Assembly (NCBI GenBank): GCA_002483465.1
Contig: DLHX01000001.1
Location: 124,238-188,237, forward strand
From: Micavibrio sp. UBA7657
Lineage (GTDB): Bacteria > Pseudomonadota > Alphaproteobacteria > Micavibrionales > Micavibrionaceae
Length of the DNA stretch: 64,000 nt
Direction: 5' to 3'
Both the position numbers and the translations under genes were made by a program. This document shows, piece by piece, positions 25,223-34,788 of this stretch; within the stretch, counting starts at the first letter, position 1; every line of letters starts with the position of its first letter. Under the pieces are notes generated by a model. That model was not told the origin of the DNA, made no database searches, and worked only from the letters and a program-made list of their open reading frames with translations.

Positions 25223-25858
25223 TCAGCGATGAATTTTTTCAGGATTGGTTTCCGATAAATTTGCCTCAGGAAGTGCGCCTCCCTCATTTTCCCAACGAGA
25301 TAGAGCCTGTAAACGTATACGCTGATTTTTTATGTCGCTTTCCGTGGGTTTCTCAGGCGTGGGTTCTGTCAACAGGTTATCAAGATCAAGACGCCTGCTA
25401 TACATTTGTAAATGTCCTTTAGCATCAACAGGCCAAAGTTCGCGAGGTTTGTCCCAATAGAGTTCGACTCCATTTTGATCTGGATCGCGGAGATAAAGTG
25501 CTTCACTCACGCCATGATCTGATGCCCCATCCAGCGGAATACCCGCCGCCATCACGCGCCGTAGCGCATCAGCCAGCGAAGGCCGTGTGGGATACAAAAT
25601 AGCCGTATGATAAAGTCCTGTGCTCCCCTGCGGGGGCGGAGAACCACCTTTGCTTTCCCATGTATTCAGCCCAATATGATGGTGATAATCCCCTGCGGCG
25701 ATGAATACCGCGCTGTCTCCATAGCGTTGGGTAATATGAAAGCCCAGAACATCACAGTAAAAGGTGAGCGCACGCTCAATATCTGCAACCCTTAAATGTA
25801 CATGCCCGATTTTCACTCCATCGTGGATTGGGCTTGGCTTTGGAGCGTGCTGTGTCAT
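25223..25858 (-). CDS. VOC-family dioxygenase/glyoxalase-like protein
   Basis: A 211-residue vicinal-oxygen-chelate protein resembling catechol-2,3-dioxygenase-like CatE/YfiE proteins. Metal-ligand candidates are the His in KIGHVHLRVADIERA, the His in GLYHTAILYP and the Glu in NGVELYWDKP. The C-terminal 45 residues (EPTPEKPTESD, then SRWENEGGALPEA) form a charged extension outside the fold. The substrate is unknown. It follows the DUF1971 gene on the same strand. Confidence 0.85.
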   Translation of the reverse strand: MTQHAPKPSPIHDGVKIGHVHLRVADIERALTFYCDVLGFHITQRYGDSAVFIAAGDYHHHIGLNTWESKGGSPPPQGSTGLYHTAILYPTRPSLADALRRVMAAGIPLDGASDHGVSEALYLRDPDQNGVELYWDKPRELWPVDAKGHLQMYSRRLDLDNLLTEPTPEKPTESDIKNQRIRLQALSRWENEGGALPEANLSETNPEKIHR

Positions 25859-25886
25859 GCGATTTAATATCCCTCGGTCTTATTAT

Positions 25887-26153
25887 CTACTTATAGAATT
25901 CCACGAAGAAAGATACCAGACCTACTGGTTTGATATGGTGAGGCACAAGCGGCTCTATGACCCCGTTTCGTCCGGGTTCCAGAATATGAACCTCATTTCC
26001 AATGGTGTATTCAATTTTTCCATCTTGCACCTGAATCAAACCCCAAACATTTTCTTTGGTTGTGTGGTTCTTTAACAAACCCTTCGGCACAGTTTCCTGT
26101 GTGAATGTAGCGGTGCGGCTGTAGGACTGCACGCTTTCAGGAAGGCTTTTCAT
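25887..26153 (-). CDS. DUF1971 (TehB/YeaR-like) cupin-fold protein
   Basis: An 88-residue single-domain protein of the DUF1971 family, seen as LPESVQSYSRTATFTQETVP, GLLKNHTTKENVWG and EPLVPHHIKP, ending in VSFFVEFYK. E. coli YeaR is nitrate/NO induced and related domains occur with tellurite resistance. Its biochemical role is unknown. Placed between the P-type ATPase and the VOC gene, it is probably co-transcribed with the metal-resistance operon. Confidence 0.85.
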   Translation of the reverse strand: MKSLPESVQSYSRTATFTQETVPKGLLKNHTTKENVWGLIQVQDGKIEYTIGNEVHILEPGRNGVIEPLVPHHIKPVGLVSFFVEFYK

Positions 26154-26170
26154 AGAAATTCCTCTCTGTC

Positions 26171-28510
26171 TTATGAATCAAGACGTGTAGCCTTAAGTCT
26201 TAACGCATTGGCAATGACACTGACCGAACTTAAGGCCATTGCCGCAGCGGCGATGATCGGGCTTAAAAGTAATCCGAACGCTGGATAGAGAATCCCGGCT
26301 GCGACAGGAACTCCGGCAGCATTGTAGATAAAAGCGAAGAACAGATTTTGCCGGATATTGCTCATGACAGCGGATGATAAACGCCGCGCCTTTACAATGC
26401 CCATCAAATCACCCTTGAGCAGTGTTATGCCTGCGCTCTCCATCGCTACGTCTGTCCCTGTTCCCATCGCAATGCCGATTTCAGCAGCGGCCAGCGCAGG
26501 CGCGTCATTAGTGCCATCCCCGGCCATTGCCACGATGCGGCCTTCGCCTTGCAGCTTCTTTACGATCCTGCTTTTATCTTCGGGCAGAATTTCGGCTTCG
26601 ACTTCTGTAATGCCAAGTTTTCGGGCGACAGCTTCCGCCGTTATGCGGTTATCGCCTGTGAGCATGACGATGCGGATGTTCATGGCTTTGAGAGCCTTGA
26701 TAGCATCCGGCGTAGTTTCTTTTATGGGATCGGCAATCGCCAGCAGACCTGCCGCTTTTCCGTTAATGGCAACAAAGATGACGGTTGCGCCGTCGCCGCG
26801 CAATTCATCTGCTTGCGCCGATAAAGGTTTAATATCAATTTTTAAATCGTCCATCAGCTTTGTATTGCCGAGCGCAACAGGCTGACCATCAACGGTGCCT
26901 ACAACGCCTTTTCCTGTAGGCGAATCAAAGTCCTGAGCCTTAGGGAATTTAAGACTTTTCTCCTGAGCCGCTTTGACGATGGCATGAGCTAAAGGATGTT
27001 CGCTGCCCTGTTCCAGCGCAGCAGCAAGAGTCAGGATTTGATCTTCATTAAATCCATGCGCTGCGACTATTTTGACAACCTTTGGCTTGCCTTCGGTCAG
27101 AGTCCCCGTTTTATCAATGACCAGCGTATCGATCTTCTCCATGCGCTCTAGGGCTTCGGCATTTTTGATGAGAACCCCCGCTTGCGCCCCGCGTCCGACG
27201 CCAACCATGATCGACATCGGCGTAGCAAGGCCAAGCGCACAAGGACAGGCGATGATAAGAACGCTCACCGCTGCGATCAGGGCATAGGTGAACGAAGGCT
27301 CTGGCCCGTAAATCAGCCAAACAATAAAAGCGATAACAGCCACGGCGATAACAGCAGGCACAAACCAGCCCGAAACTGTATCCGCAAGCCTTTGAATGGG
27401 AGCGCGGCTGCGTTGCGCCTCGGCAACCATATGAACGATGCGGGAAAGCATGGAGTCCTTGCCGACATGCCGCGCCTCCATAATGAAGCTGCCCGTCTGG
27501 TTCATGGTGCCGCCGATGACGCGGCTCTCTGCTTCCTTCGTCACAGGCATGGATTCGCCTGTAATCATCGACTCATCAACCGCGCTGCGGCCTTCAACGA
27601 CGACACCATCCACGGGTACGGTTTCGCCCGGACGAACGCGCAGACGATCTCCTGCCTGTATATGCTCCAGAGAAACATCTTCTTCGGTTCCGTCCTCTTT
27701 AATGCGCCTTGCCGTTTTAGGAGCAAGATTCAAAAGCGCACGGATTGCACCGCCCGTCTTTTCCCGTGCTCTTAATTCAAGAACCTGCCCTAGCAGCACC
27801 AGCACCGTGATGACGGCAGCGGCCTCGAAATAAATAGGGACAGAGCCATCGCTTTGCTGGAACGCGGCAGGAAACAGGGAGGGTGCGAATGTCGCGACAA
27901 CGCTGTAAAGCCATGCAACGCCCGTACCCAGCGCGATCAATGTGAACATATTGAGGTTACGGGTAACAAGAGAACTCCACGCCCTCTGAAAGAACGGCCA
28001 TCCCGCCCACAGAACAACAGGCGTTCCAAGAGCAAATTGCAGCCAGTTTGATGTTTGCGGCATAACAACGTGAAAATTAAATACATGCGCGCCCATTTCT
28101 AGAAACAGGATTGGCAATGTCAGCAGAACACCGATCCAGAACCGTCGCGTCATATCAATCAGCTCATGATTTGTCGTTTCTTCGGCACTCGGCATTTCCG
28201 GCTCCAAGGCCATGCCGCAAATGGGGCATGAACCCGGTCCTTCCTGCCGGATTTGCGGGTGCATCGGGCAGGTGTAAATTGCTCCCTTCACGACTGCCTC
28301 CTGTTCTTGCGGGGAAAGATATTTTTCCGGATCAGCCTTGAATTTTTTCAGACAGTTTTCAGCACAAAAATAATAATCCTCTTTTTTGTAGCTGGTTTTA
28401 TGTTTTGCGGTTTCAGGATCAACATTCATGCCGCACACAGGATCAGTCTGCATATCAGACGATATGTTTCTGTGATGATGGTCAGCGTGATGTTCGTGCG
28501 CGTGTTTCAT
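26171..28510 (-). CDS. copA: Copper-translocating P1B-type ATPase with N-terminal YHS domain
   Basis: A 779-residue heavy-metal ATPase. The N-terminus is His-rich, followed by a YHS domain ([15 protein letters not shown], about 24-65) and a heavy-metal-binding box ([20 protein letters not shown]). The transport core has CPC in helix 6 ([12 protein letters not shown]), phosphorylation site [11 protein letters not shown], the HP motif (SEHPLAHAI) and [10 protein letters not shown]. It has no ferredoxin-like CXXC domain. The CPC motif points to Cu+ or Ag+ export from the cytoplasm. An AGAGGT ribosome site precedes the ATG at 28510. Confidence 0.95.
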   Translation of the reverse strand: MKHAHEHHADHHHRNISSDMQTDPVCGMNVDPETAKHKTSYKKEDYYFCAENCLKKFKADPEKYLSPQEQEAVVKGAIYTCPMHPQIRQEGPGSCPICGMALEPEMPSAEETTNHELIDMTRRFWIGVLLTLPILFLEMGAHVFNFHVVMPQTSNWLQFALGTPVVLWAGWPFFQRAWSSLVTRNLNMFTLIALGTGVAWLYSVVATFAPSLFPAAFQQSDGSVPIYFEAAAVITVLVLLGQVLELRAREKTGGAIRALLNLAPKTARRIKEDGTEEDVSLEHIQAGDRLRVRPGETVPVDGVVVEGRSAVDESMITGESMPVTKEAESRVIGGTMNQTGSFIMEARHVGKDSMLSRIVHMVAEAQRSRAPIQRLADTVSGWFVPAVIAVAVIAFIVWLIYGPEPSFTYALIAAVSVLIIACPCALGLATPMSIMVGVGRGAQAGVLIKNAEALERMEKIDTLVIDKTGTLTEGKPKVVKIVAAHGFNEDQILTLAAALEQGSEHPLAHAIVKAAQEKSLKFPKAQDFDSPTGKGVVGTVDGQPVALGNTKLMDDLKIDIKPLSAQADELRGDGATVIFVAINGKAAGLLAIADPIKETTPDAIKALKAMNIRIVMLTGDNRITAEAVARKLGITEVEAEILPEDKSRIVKKLQGEGRIVAMAGDGTNDAPALAAAEIGIAMGTGTDVAMESAGITLLKGDLMGIVKARRLSSAVMSNIRQNLFFAFIYNAAGVPVAAGILYPAFGLLLSPIIAAAAMALSSVSVIANALRLKATRLDS

Positions 28511-28519
28511 GTTACCTCT

Positions 28520-28861
28520 TTAAACGAATGTTTTGTATAGCCACACACTGCCTGCATACAGACCAGCCATAGTGAAAACCGAAACCGTCATGGCCAGTGG
28601 AAATGCCAAACCCTGCTTCAGGAGCAAGGGCAATATCAGGAAAAATGCGAGCGATGGGAAAACCAGCCAGAATACGGAGTAAGACATTTCAATGATTTTT
28701 GCGCTGTCTTTACTTTCGGCGTATATCCAGATGAACGCCAATATTGAAGTCAAAGGCAGCGATACCAGCAGCGATGCCCATAGGGGAAATCGCCGAGATA
28801 TTTCCGAGACAGCAACAACGATCAACGCCGTAAGAAGCGTTTTTAAAACTAAATATCCCAT
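28520..28861 (-). CDS. DUF3147-family membrane protein
   Basis: A 113-residue protein with four hydrophobic helices, starting MGYLVLKTLLTALIVVAVSE. The segment LLVSLPLTSILAFIWIYAE is characteristic of DUF3147 proteins, which recur in metal-resistance clusters. It lies 10 bp before the P-type ATPase gene and is co-transcribed with it. The function is unknown. Confidence 0.8.
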   Translation of the reverse strand: MGYLVLKTLLTALIVVAVSEISRRFPLWASLLVSLPLTSILAFIWIYAESKDSAKIIEMSYSVFWLVFPSLAFFLILPLLLKQGLAFPLAMTVSVFTMAGLYAGSVWLYKTFV

Positions 28862-28894
28862 ACCAAGTCTCCATATTGCTTTATAGATTTAGAC

Positions 28895-29122
28895 CTAATT
28901 GTCCTTATCTCCATGATTACCATGCCTATGCCCGAAAATATGCATTAGGGGGCAGGCCAGCAAAAATAGATATGGCAAGGCGACCGCCAAATGCTCAAGG
29001 TGAACGGTCAGAAGGTAGTAGCTGATCCCGGCCAAAACCAGGATCAGCGCAACGCCCTTCCATGAAAGAACACAGGCCAGAAAGCCTTTGTGTTCATGTG
29101 AACAGTTTTTATCGTGATGCAT
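28895..29122 (-). CDS. DUF2933-type small membrane protein, His-rich ends
   Basis: A 75-residue protein with two hydrophobic helices. The N-terminus (MHHDKNCSHEHKG) and C-terminus (HIFGHRHGNHGDKDN) are His-rich, which suggests metal binding at the membrane. Such DUF2933 proteins are typical of copper and silver resistance clusters. It has its own ATG after GGAGG. The function is not established. Confidence 0.8.
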   Translation of the reverse strand: MHHDKNCSHEHKGFLACVLSWKGVALILVLAGISYYLLTVHLEHLAVALPYLFLLACPLMHIFGHRHGNHGDKDN

Positions 29123-29133
29123 AGTTTCCTCCC

Positions 29134-29643
29134 TTAATGATGGCTTTCATGATTTTCCGGCGTTGCTTGCGGCTCAACAGGAGCAGTTGCTTCGCTACCC
29201 TTGTCATGGCCTTCCATCATATGACCCATATCACCCTTCATTTCCATGCCTTCCATATGCTCATGCTTCATTTCCGGCATCGGGCCGCTGGCATAGGTGT
29301 GGAAGTTTTCTTGGCTCTCGAAGTAATAGGTCATGCCGTGCGGGTCTGCGCCGATGACTGCGCTGGACTTATCAACCGGCTTGCCGCTGACCGGATCGGC
29401 TGCCGATCTTAACGAAGCATCGTTTTTAAGTTTATCGGCGCACATCGGGCAGCAGCCATAATACGTTTTGCCTTCAACTTCTATAGCGATTTGCGGTTTG
29501 TCGAATACCTTGTTGTTCATCATGCAAACATATTGCGCTTCGACAGGTTCGAGCCAGCTATCGGCGTGTTCATGCCCGCTTTCGGCGGCTATTGCGGGTA
29601 CTGCGATAAACAACATCAGTATAGTCAGTAAAAATTTCTTCAT
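29134..29643 (-). CDS. Exported TRASH/YHS-type copper-binding protein
   Basis: A 169-residue protein with a signal peptide (MKKFLLTILMLFIAVPAIAA). Two metal-binding parts are visible: a TRASH-like region (YVCMMNNKVFDKP, YYGCCPMCADKLKN) and a YHS-like region (ADPVSGKPVDKSSAVI, YYFESQENFHTY). The C-terminus is Met/His-rich (PEMKHEHMEGMEMKGDMGH). It probably binds copper in the periplasm and lies between the DUF2231 and DUF2933 genes of the operon. Confidence 0.8.
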   Translation of the reverse strand: MKKFLLTILMLFIAVPAIAAESGHEHADSWLEPVEAQYVCMMNNKVFDKPQIAIEVEGKTYYGCCPMCADKLKNDASLRSAADPVSGKPVDKSSAVIGADPHGMTYYFESQENFHTYASGPMPEMKHEHMEGMEMKGDMGHMMEGHDKGSEATAPVEPQATPENHESHH

Positions 29644-29666
29644 GGGTCTTCTCCTTTGTTTTCAGG

Positions 29667-30236
29667 TTAGTGGTGATGTTCGCCTTGACCGTGATGGTCT
29701 TGGCCTTGGTTACTCAAATCTTCCGTTTCTTGATGGTGTTCCGGCATATCGCCGTGCGAATGACTGCCGTGACCGCCATCGTCTTGGATTTCCGGCATCC
29801 TCATAACGCCTATGCCGTGGCGGTAAACGGCTTCACCGCCCTTATAGCCTGTCACCGCCAACAGCCCGGAGGCCAGCAGCATGGCGGCAACGAAAAAAGG
29901 GCTGACAACTTTGGCCCCGCGCTGCGTCCACACGGCCCAGAGCGCGAGAACGATGAATATCCCGGCTGTCGGCAAAGCCCAGTTGCGATGATCGGTCATG
30001 GCGGCATGGGACGGCCCGTCATGCGCAACGGTGCTATAGGCGTATAAACCCGCCAACACCGTGCCAATGGTCATCGCCGCGCCGATCCAGAGGTTCCACC
30101 TTGCGGCGATCAAGAGGTTTTGTTTTCTTAAAACCAATCCTGCCAGATAGAGAAGTGCCGATATGCTTAGAAGCCCGACGGTGAAATGTACGAAAACCGG
30201 GTGCCAGTTGGGTATGATTTCAATGTTCATCATCAT
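29667..30236 (-). CDS. DUF2231-family membrane protein
   Basis: A 189-residue inner-membrane protein with four hydrophobic helices in the DUF2231 pattern (NWHPVFVHFTVGLLSISALL near the N-terminus, ending GYKGGEAVYRHGIGV). The C-terminal tail is very His-rich (GGHGSHSHGDMPEHHQ and GQDHHGQGEHHH) and likely binds copper. It follows copB by six bases. Confidence 0.85.
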   Translation of the reverse strand: MMMNIEIIPNWHPVFVHFTVGLLSISALLYLAGLVLRKQNLLIAARWNLWIGAAMTIGTVLAGLYAYSTVAHDGPSHAAMTDHRNWALPTAGIFIVLALWAVWTQRGAKVVSPFFVAAMLLASGLLAVTGYKGGEAVYRHGIGVMRMPEIQDDGGHGSHSHGDMPEHHQETEDLSNQGQDHHGQGEHHH

Positions 30237-30242
30237 TTCCTC

Positions 30243-30968
30243 CTAAAACATGAACCGTATGCCCACGGCGGCGATGAAATTGTCATTGTCGCCTTCTTCC
30301 CGCTTGGCAATGGATGATGTTTCGCCGAATTTTCTCTCGTATTTCAGATCGACATAGGGCGCGAATTTGCGGGTGATTTCGTAGCGTGTCTGCAAGCCGA
30401 TTTCACCGCTGGAAAGCCCCGCACCAACGTCTTGCTCCTCTACATCCTGCGCGAACAGGTTGATCTCGGCGTAAGGCTCAAGGATCAGCTTTTGGGTAAG
30501 CAGGAACTCGTTTTCCTGCCGCAGCCTTGCGCTGACATCGCCTTCATCACTGACAAAGAGATGCGCTTCGGTTTCAAAGAAATACGGCGCAAGCCCTTCA
30601 ACACCGAGCACGGCATAGGTCGTAGAATGAGGTTGGGTGTCATGACGGATACCGCCCTGTAAATCCCAGAAGTCATGGACGTTGCGGCTGTACATTGCCC
30701 AAAACTCTGCCTGTTCAGTCGTGCCGTCTTCATTCTCGCCTTCGGATTTCAGCCAGAGTTTGTTTTCATCGGTGCCAACCCAGCCGTTCAAATCCCAGCT
30801 TGAAACAGGGCCATGTTCGCCGCCGCCGTAATCGGTTTCCAGCGTGAACATATGCCAGATTTCCGATCCGTGCTGGTGATCCGCCGGATGTGTCGCGGCA
30901 TCCTGCGCGTAGGCTGTGGCTGAAAACGCCAGAAATAAAAACGCTGTTGCCAATAGCTTAATGTGCAT
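30243..30968 (-). CDS. copB: CopB-type outer-membrane copper resistance protein
   Basis: A 241-residue protein with a signal peptide (MHIKLLATAFLFLAFSATAYA). The body matches the CopB beta-barrel family: WHMFTLETDYGGGEHG, SWDLNGWVGTDENKLW, LQGGIRHDTQPHS, QTRYEITRKFAPYVDLKYER, with an aromatic C-terminus (GIRFMF) as for outer-membrane proteins. The Met-rich N-terminal repeats of some CopB proteins are missing. The ATG at 30968 follows AAGGA and overlaps the copA stop by 11 bases. Confidence 0.92.
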   Translation of the reverse strand: MHIKLLATAFLFLAFSATAYAQDAATHPADHQHGSEIWHMFTLETDYGGGEHGPVSSWDLNGWVGTDENKLWLKSEGENEDGTTEQAEFWAMYSRNVHDFWDLQGGIRHDTQPHSTTYAVLGVEGLAPYFFETEAHLFVSDEGDVSARLRQENEFLLTQKLILEPYAEINLFAQDVEEQDVGAGLSSGEIGLQTRYEITRKFAPYVDLKYERKFGETSSIAKREEGDNDNFIAAVGIRFMF

Positions 30969-32823
30969 GGTGTTGTCCTTCCTCATTCGCGGGCTGCTGG
31001 CCGGAATGATTCATTTTCGAGTGATCCATAGCGGGCATATCGTGGCCCATCTTGGAGTGATCCATTTTGGAGTGATCGACCGCTGGCTTTTTCTGCTTTG
31101 CGGGCATTTTGTGTCCCGCATGGGGATCAGCTTTTTGAGGCGGTGGCATGGCCGAGGGATCGAGTTTCGCCACGATCACCTTGTTCATCATCCCTGCCAT
31201 CATGTGATACAGCAGGTGACAGTGAAACGCCCATTCTCCCGGCTCGTCGGCGGTTAGTAGCACGGAATAGGATTGTCCCGGCGGCACGATAACCGTGTGC
31301 TTGTTGGGCAGCTTTTCGGCTGGCTGGCCGTTCTCAAGTTGGACGAACATACCGTGCAGGTGCATCGGGTGAGCCATCATCGTATCGTTGACGAATTTCA
31401 GGCGTACGCGCTCGCCGTAATTGAGATTGATTGGCCCGGAGTCGGCATACTTCTTGCCGTTGATCGTCCAGATATAACGCTCCATGTTGCCGCCAAGCCG
31501 AACAAGGATTTCCCGTTCAGGCTGGCGCGTGTCTTTCTGGATGCCGAGATACCGCAGATCAGCGTAAGATAATGCCTTGTCGCCGGGGGGCGTTCCCGCC
31601 TTAGCCCAGCCGCTTTCCATCGACATTTCGTCCATGCTTTCCTTGGATGGCATTTCATGGCCCATAGCGGCGTGATCCATCTGCGACATATCGTGGTTCA
31701 TTTTTGAATGATCCATTCCTTCCATGCCCGTCATGTCCATGTTCATCTTGCTATGATCCATACCGCCCATATCGTGATCCATGCCCATATCGGCCATCGT
31801 CAACAAAGCACGAGGGCGCGGAGCAGGAATTTCTCCTTTCATCCCTTCACGCGGGGCAAGTGTTCCCAGCGCAAAGCCCGTGCGGTCAATCGGCTCGGCG
31901 GCAATCGTGTAAGCCTTGTCCTCTTTAGGCGTGACTATCACATCATAGGTTTCGGCGACGCCGAAGCGGAACTCATCGACAGGCACAGGCTCGACATTCT
32001 GCCCGTCCGCAGAAACCACACTCATTTTCAAACCCGGTATCCGCACATCATAAAACGACATGGCCGAGGCATTGATGAAGCGCAGGCGCACCCGTTCGCC
32101 GGGTTTAAAGATACCCGTCCAGTTTTGCTCCGGCGTTTTTCCATTTGTCAGGAATGTATATCCTGTCACATCCGATAAATCCGTGGGCAGCATCCGCATT
32201 TCGCCCCACATCTTCGCGTTGTTCCACGCTTTGCTAAAACCATCTTCCTTTGCATCGGCAAAGAAATCGCCAACCGTGCGGCGGGCGTATTGATAATAGT
32301 CGGATGACATTTTCAGGTTCGCCATGATGCTGCCTGACTCTTCGTCCGTGAAATCGGAAAGCAGGACAACGTAGTCGCGGTCAGCCTGCACCGGGTCTTT
32401 GCCCTTGGGCGTAATAACGATGGAGCCATAATGCCCATCCTGTTCCTGCCCCATGCTGTGCGCGTGATACCAGTAGGTTCCGGCCTGCCTGATCTTGAAA
32501 TGATAGGTAAAGGTTTCACCGGGCTTGATGCCGGGGAAGCCATTAAAGCCGGGAACGCCGTCCATTTCACCGGGAAGCAACAAGCCATGCCAGTGGACAG
32601 ACGTATCCTCATCCATTTTGTTTATCACATGGATCGTAACTTCTTCGCCTTCCTGAAAGCGCAATGTCGGGCCGGGTATCGTGCCGTTGACGGTGATTTT
32701 TTTGACGCTGCTGCCTGTGATGTTCACGGGTTCACGGGCGATGGTTAGGTTATATTCCTCGGCTCTGGCCTGTATCGAGGCAAGTGTCAGAAGAACAAAT
32801 AATAAAGAAATAAGACGTTTCAT
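30958..32823 (-). CDS. copA: Multicopper oxidase CopA/PcoA, copper resistance
   Basis: A 621-residue periplasmic copper oxidase. The type 2/3 copper motifs are HWHGLLLPG, TYWYHAHSMGQ, HPMHLHGMF and HCHLLYHMMAGM; the last also provides type 1 ligands. A Met/His-rich insert (DMGGMDHSKMNMDMTG and repeats, about 345-405) binds extra copper, and a second repeat run (VDHSKMDHSKMGHDMPAMDH) forms the C-terminus. The N-terminus is a Sec-like signal (MKRLISLLFVLLTLASIQARA) without twin arginine, which is unusual because CopA/PcoA normally uses Tat. It probably oxidises Cu+ to Cu2+. Confidence 0.93.
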   Translation of the reverse strand: MKRLISLLFVLLTLASIQARAEEYNLTIAREPVNITGSSVKKITVNGTIPGPTLRFQEGEEVTIHVINKMDEDTSVHWHGLLLPGEMDGVPGFNGFPGIKPGETFTYHFKIRQAGTYWYHAHSMGQEQDGHYGSIVITPKGKDPVQADRDYVVLLSDFTDEESGSIMANLKMSSDYYQYARRTVGDFFADAKEDGFSKAWNNAKMWGEMRMLPTDLSDVTGYTFLTNGKTPEQNWTGIFKPGERVRLRFINASAMSFYDVRIPGLKMSVVSADGQNVEPVPVDEFRFGVAETYDVIVTPKEDKAYTIAAEPIDRTGFALGTLAPREGMKGEIPAPRPRALLTMADMGMDHDMGGMDHSKMNMDMTGMEGMDHSKMNHDMSQMDHAAMGHEMPSKESMDEMSMESGWAKAGTPPGDKALSYADLRYLGIQKDTRQPEREILVRLGGNMERYIWTINGKKYADSGPINLNYGERVRLKFVNDTMMAHPMHLHGMFVQLENGQPAEKLPNKHTVIVPPGQSYSVLLTADEPGEWAFHCHLLYHMMAGMMNKVIVAKLDPSAMPPPQKADPHAGHKMPAKQKKPAVDHSKMDHSKMGHDMPAMDHSKMNHSGQQPANEEGQHHAH

Positions 32824-32883
32824 AGTTTCCCTTTCGCAAATAAAGAACGCGCAGAGCCGCGTTAAACGCGGCCCAAAGGAAAC

Positions 32884-33282
32884 TTAAATCCGGAAACGTT
32901 GTGTTGTCAGGAGAATAGAAGGTTGCGTTCGTGAAAGCGCGGGCCAGTCAGGCGGCGGGCCGCGAATAGTGACTGCATCGGCATGGGAAAGATTATCTAA
33001 AGCCAGATCGTCAACCAGAAAGAAAAGAAGCGAACCACTTTTCAGGTCAGGCTTTTCAAAGCTGGCTGCGTCGGCTTTCTGCATATCAACGCCCGCACAG
33101 TCGGACATAAAGGTGAGTTTGTCAGATTTGCCTTCTTTCTTGTCACCGTGGTGATCGGCATGGTCAGCGCAGGGCATTTGAGCTTTCGCTGCCAAGGCTT
33201 CATCCGTGCATATCGGCATGGCACACACCAGCGAAGGCGTGAGCATGACGAGCATCAGAAAACCGAGGAGAAGCTGTCTCAT
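32884..33282 (-). CDS. Exported hypothetical protein heading the copper operon
   Basis: A 132-residue protein with a signal peptide (MRQLLLGFLMLVMLTPSLVCA). The mature part has scattered cysteines (PICTDEA, MPCADHADHHG, SDCAGVD) and a conserved-looking end, GPPPDWPALSRTQPSILLTT followed by QRFRI. Proteins with this tail commonly precede copA genes in proteobacterial copper islands, as far as I recall. It may bind copper in the periplasm; no activity is known. It is probably the first gene of the operon. Confidence 0.7.
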   Translation of the reverse strand: MRQLLLGFLMLVMLTPSLVCAMPICTDEALAAKAQMPCADHADHHGDKKEGKSDKLTFMSDCAGVDMQKADAASFEKPDLKSGSLLFFLVDDLALDNLSHADAVTIRGPPPDWPALSRTQPSILLTTQRFRI

Positions 33283-33496
33283 TGTTAGCTATATAGCACT
33301 GATAAGCTGTTTAAACCAGCCGAGCAGGTACCTCCCTATTAGCAGGTTTTAGACACTTTTAACGTCTCTTGCGATGTTTTATCGTCTTTTATAAATATCT
33401 GATTTTGTTGACTAATTGAGAGTTTTTTGCTTTCTTTTTGGAACCAGTCCCTTATCATTGAATTCCCATAATAATGGAATAATAAGGGGTACAAGG
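33283..33496. other. Divergent intergenic region before copper operon and integrase remnant
   Basis: It should hold the copper operon promoter on the minus strand and the integrase promoter on the plus strand. A loose dyad ACCT-N10-AGGT lies at 33330-33347 and resembles a MerR-type operator, but no such regulator is encoded in the window. Nothing else is supported. Confidence 0.35.
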
Positions 33497-34510
33497 ATGC
33501 CAAAAGTGAAATTGACAAAAGCGATCATTGATAAAATTCCGCATACCAGCCAAGGCCAGATGTTCCTCTGGGATGCTGAATTGCGCGGCTTTGGGCTCTG
33601 TATAAGCCGATTTAGCAAAACCTTCGTTGCACAACGCGATGTGAATGGACGCTCCCGGCGCGTTACACTTGGCAGGTATGGAATAATAACGCCGGATCAA
33701 GCCCGCAAGGGCACCGGCAAAGGCACTTTTTGCCGCTGGTTAAAAGTTCTGTTTGGTCAGCATGGACTTCAGATATTTTCTGCCGATCATATCTCTGGTC
33801 GCTTTAATGGACATCTTCAAGATTGCGTATTGCTCTTTGCTGATGAAGCAATCGCCCCAAACGATAGGAATGCTGAAGCCATTCTAAAAGGATTTTTAAC
33901 AGAGCCTACATTGCCTCTAGAGCGTAAAGGATATGACGTTGTTCAGGTCAACAATCATTTACATGTTGTAATGGCTTCAAATTCTGATTGGGTTGTTCCC
34001 GCATCAAGCGATGAACGTCGTTTTGCAGTTTTTGAAGTTTCAAATGAAAAAATTAAACATGAAAACTGGTTTGAGCAGATTAATCAGGAAATGGAAAGCG
34101 GAGGAGCAGAAGCCATGCTATATTTTCTTCAAAATCTAGAGCTTGAAATCTGGCATCCTCGAAAAAATATACCAGAGAACAGTGCATTAACAGATCAACG
34201 AATTCAATCGCTGCGTGGCCCAGAAAAAATTTGGTTTAATTGGCTTTCTACGGCCGATACGCCGTGTAAATTGATAGACCACACGCCGTGCGTACCCACA
34301 ACAACATTTGCTGAGCTAGCACATATAAATGTCACCGCAGCAGGGCGATTTTTAAGTGATATGGGATTCCAGAAAGATGAAAATTCTAGACCGCGCTCAT
34401 GGATTGCGCCCCAGCTCAAAGAGGCAAGAATAATATGGAATCAAAAGAAATTTAAGGTGGATTGGGATGATACAGAAGCATGGCTGGGTTCAGCAGAGCC
34501 ACCCTTCTAA
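33497..34510 (+). pseudogene. Integrase N-terminus fused in frame to a phage-type helicase/primase C-terminus
   Basis: The frame from ATG 33497 encodes 337 residues from two unrelated genes. Residues 1-70 are the arm-binding (DUF4102) domain of a P4-type tyrosine integrase: MPKVKLTKAIIDKIP, WDAELRGFGLCIS, GRSRRVTLGRYG, ITPDQAR. At about residue 71 (near base 33707) it switches to a D5/VapE-like superfamily 3 helicase: Walker A GTGKGTF, Walker B VLLFADEA, and the arginine-finger region SSDERRFAVFEVS. The catalytic integrase domain and the primase half are missing. A deletion that joined int to a replication gene explains this, and by chance the frame stayed open. The island can therefore no longer excise by its own integrase. 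Confidence 0.8.
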
Positions 34511-34706
34511 CCAAGTCTGCACCGGGTAAACGCATTTAAAAGGCTGTCTTTAAACGCTTATACCGACCTAACCAAGTCGCCCAAGTATAAGGGCACACCG
34601 GGCACAACGCCTGTACGGGCTTATATCCCAAAAACATGGCTAAGCTGGCATACTTGGTCTAAAGCAAATAAATCAGGCTCTTGAAACCACCATGCCTTTA
34701 CCAAGT
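34510..34706. repeat. ACCAAGT repeats downstream of helicase remnant, possible iterons
   Basis: ACCAAGT occurs at 34510-34516, 34571-34577 and 34700-34706 on the plus strand and at 34652-34658 on the minus strand, with an extra CCAAGT at 34581-34586. No gene is visible in 34511-34788. Short repeats just behind a satellite-phage replication gene are where such elements keep their origin, so a remnant origin is possible; this is inference. Confidence 0.4.
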
Positions 34707-34788
34707 TAAAAATGAGCACGCGCGCGCGTAGGGTCTTTAGAACGTTTAGAGGAATGTCCGGGTAAAAGCCCGTAAAACTTAATAAGGT

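Noticed and set aside
33330..33347. CueR-type operator of the copper operon
   Set aside because: The ACCT-N10-AGGT dyad is loose, the promoter spacing is not convincing and no MerR-family regulator is encoded nearby.
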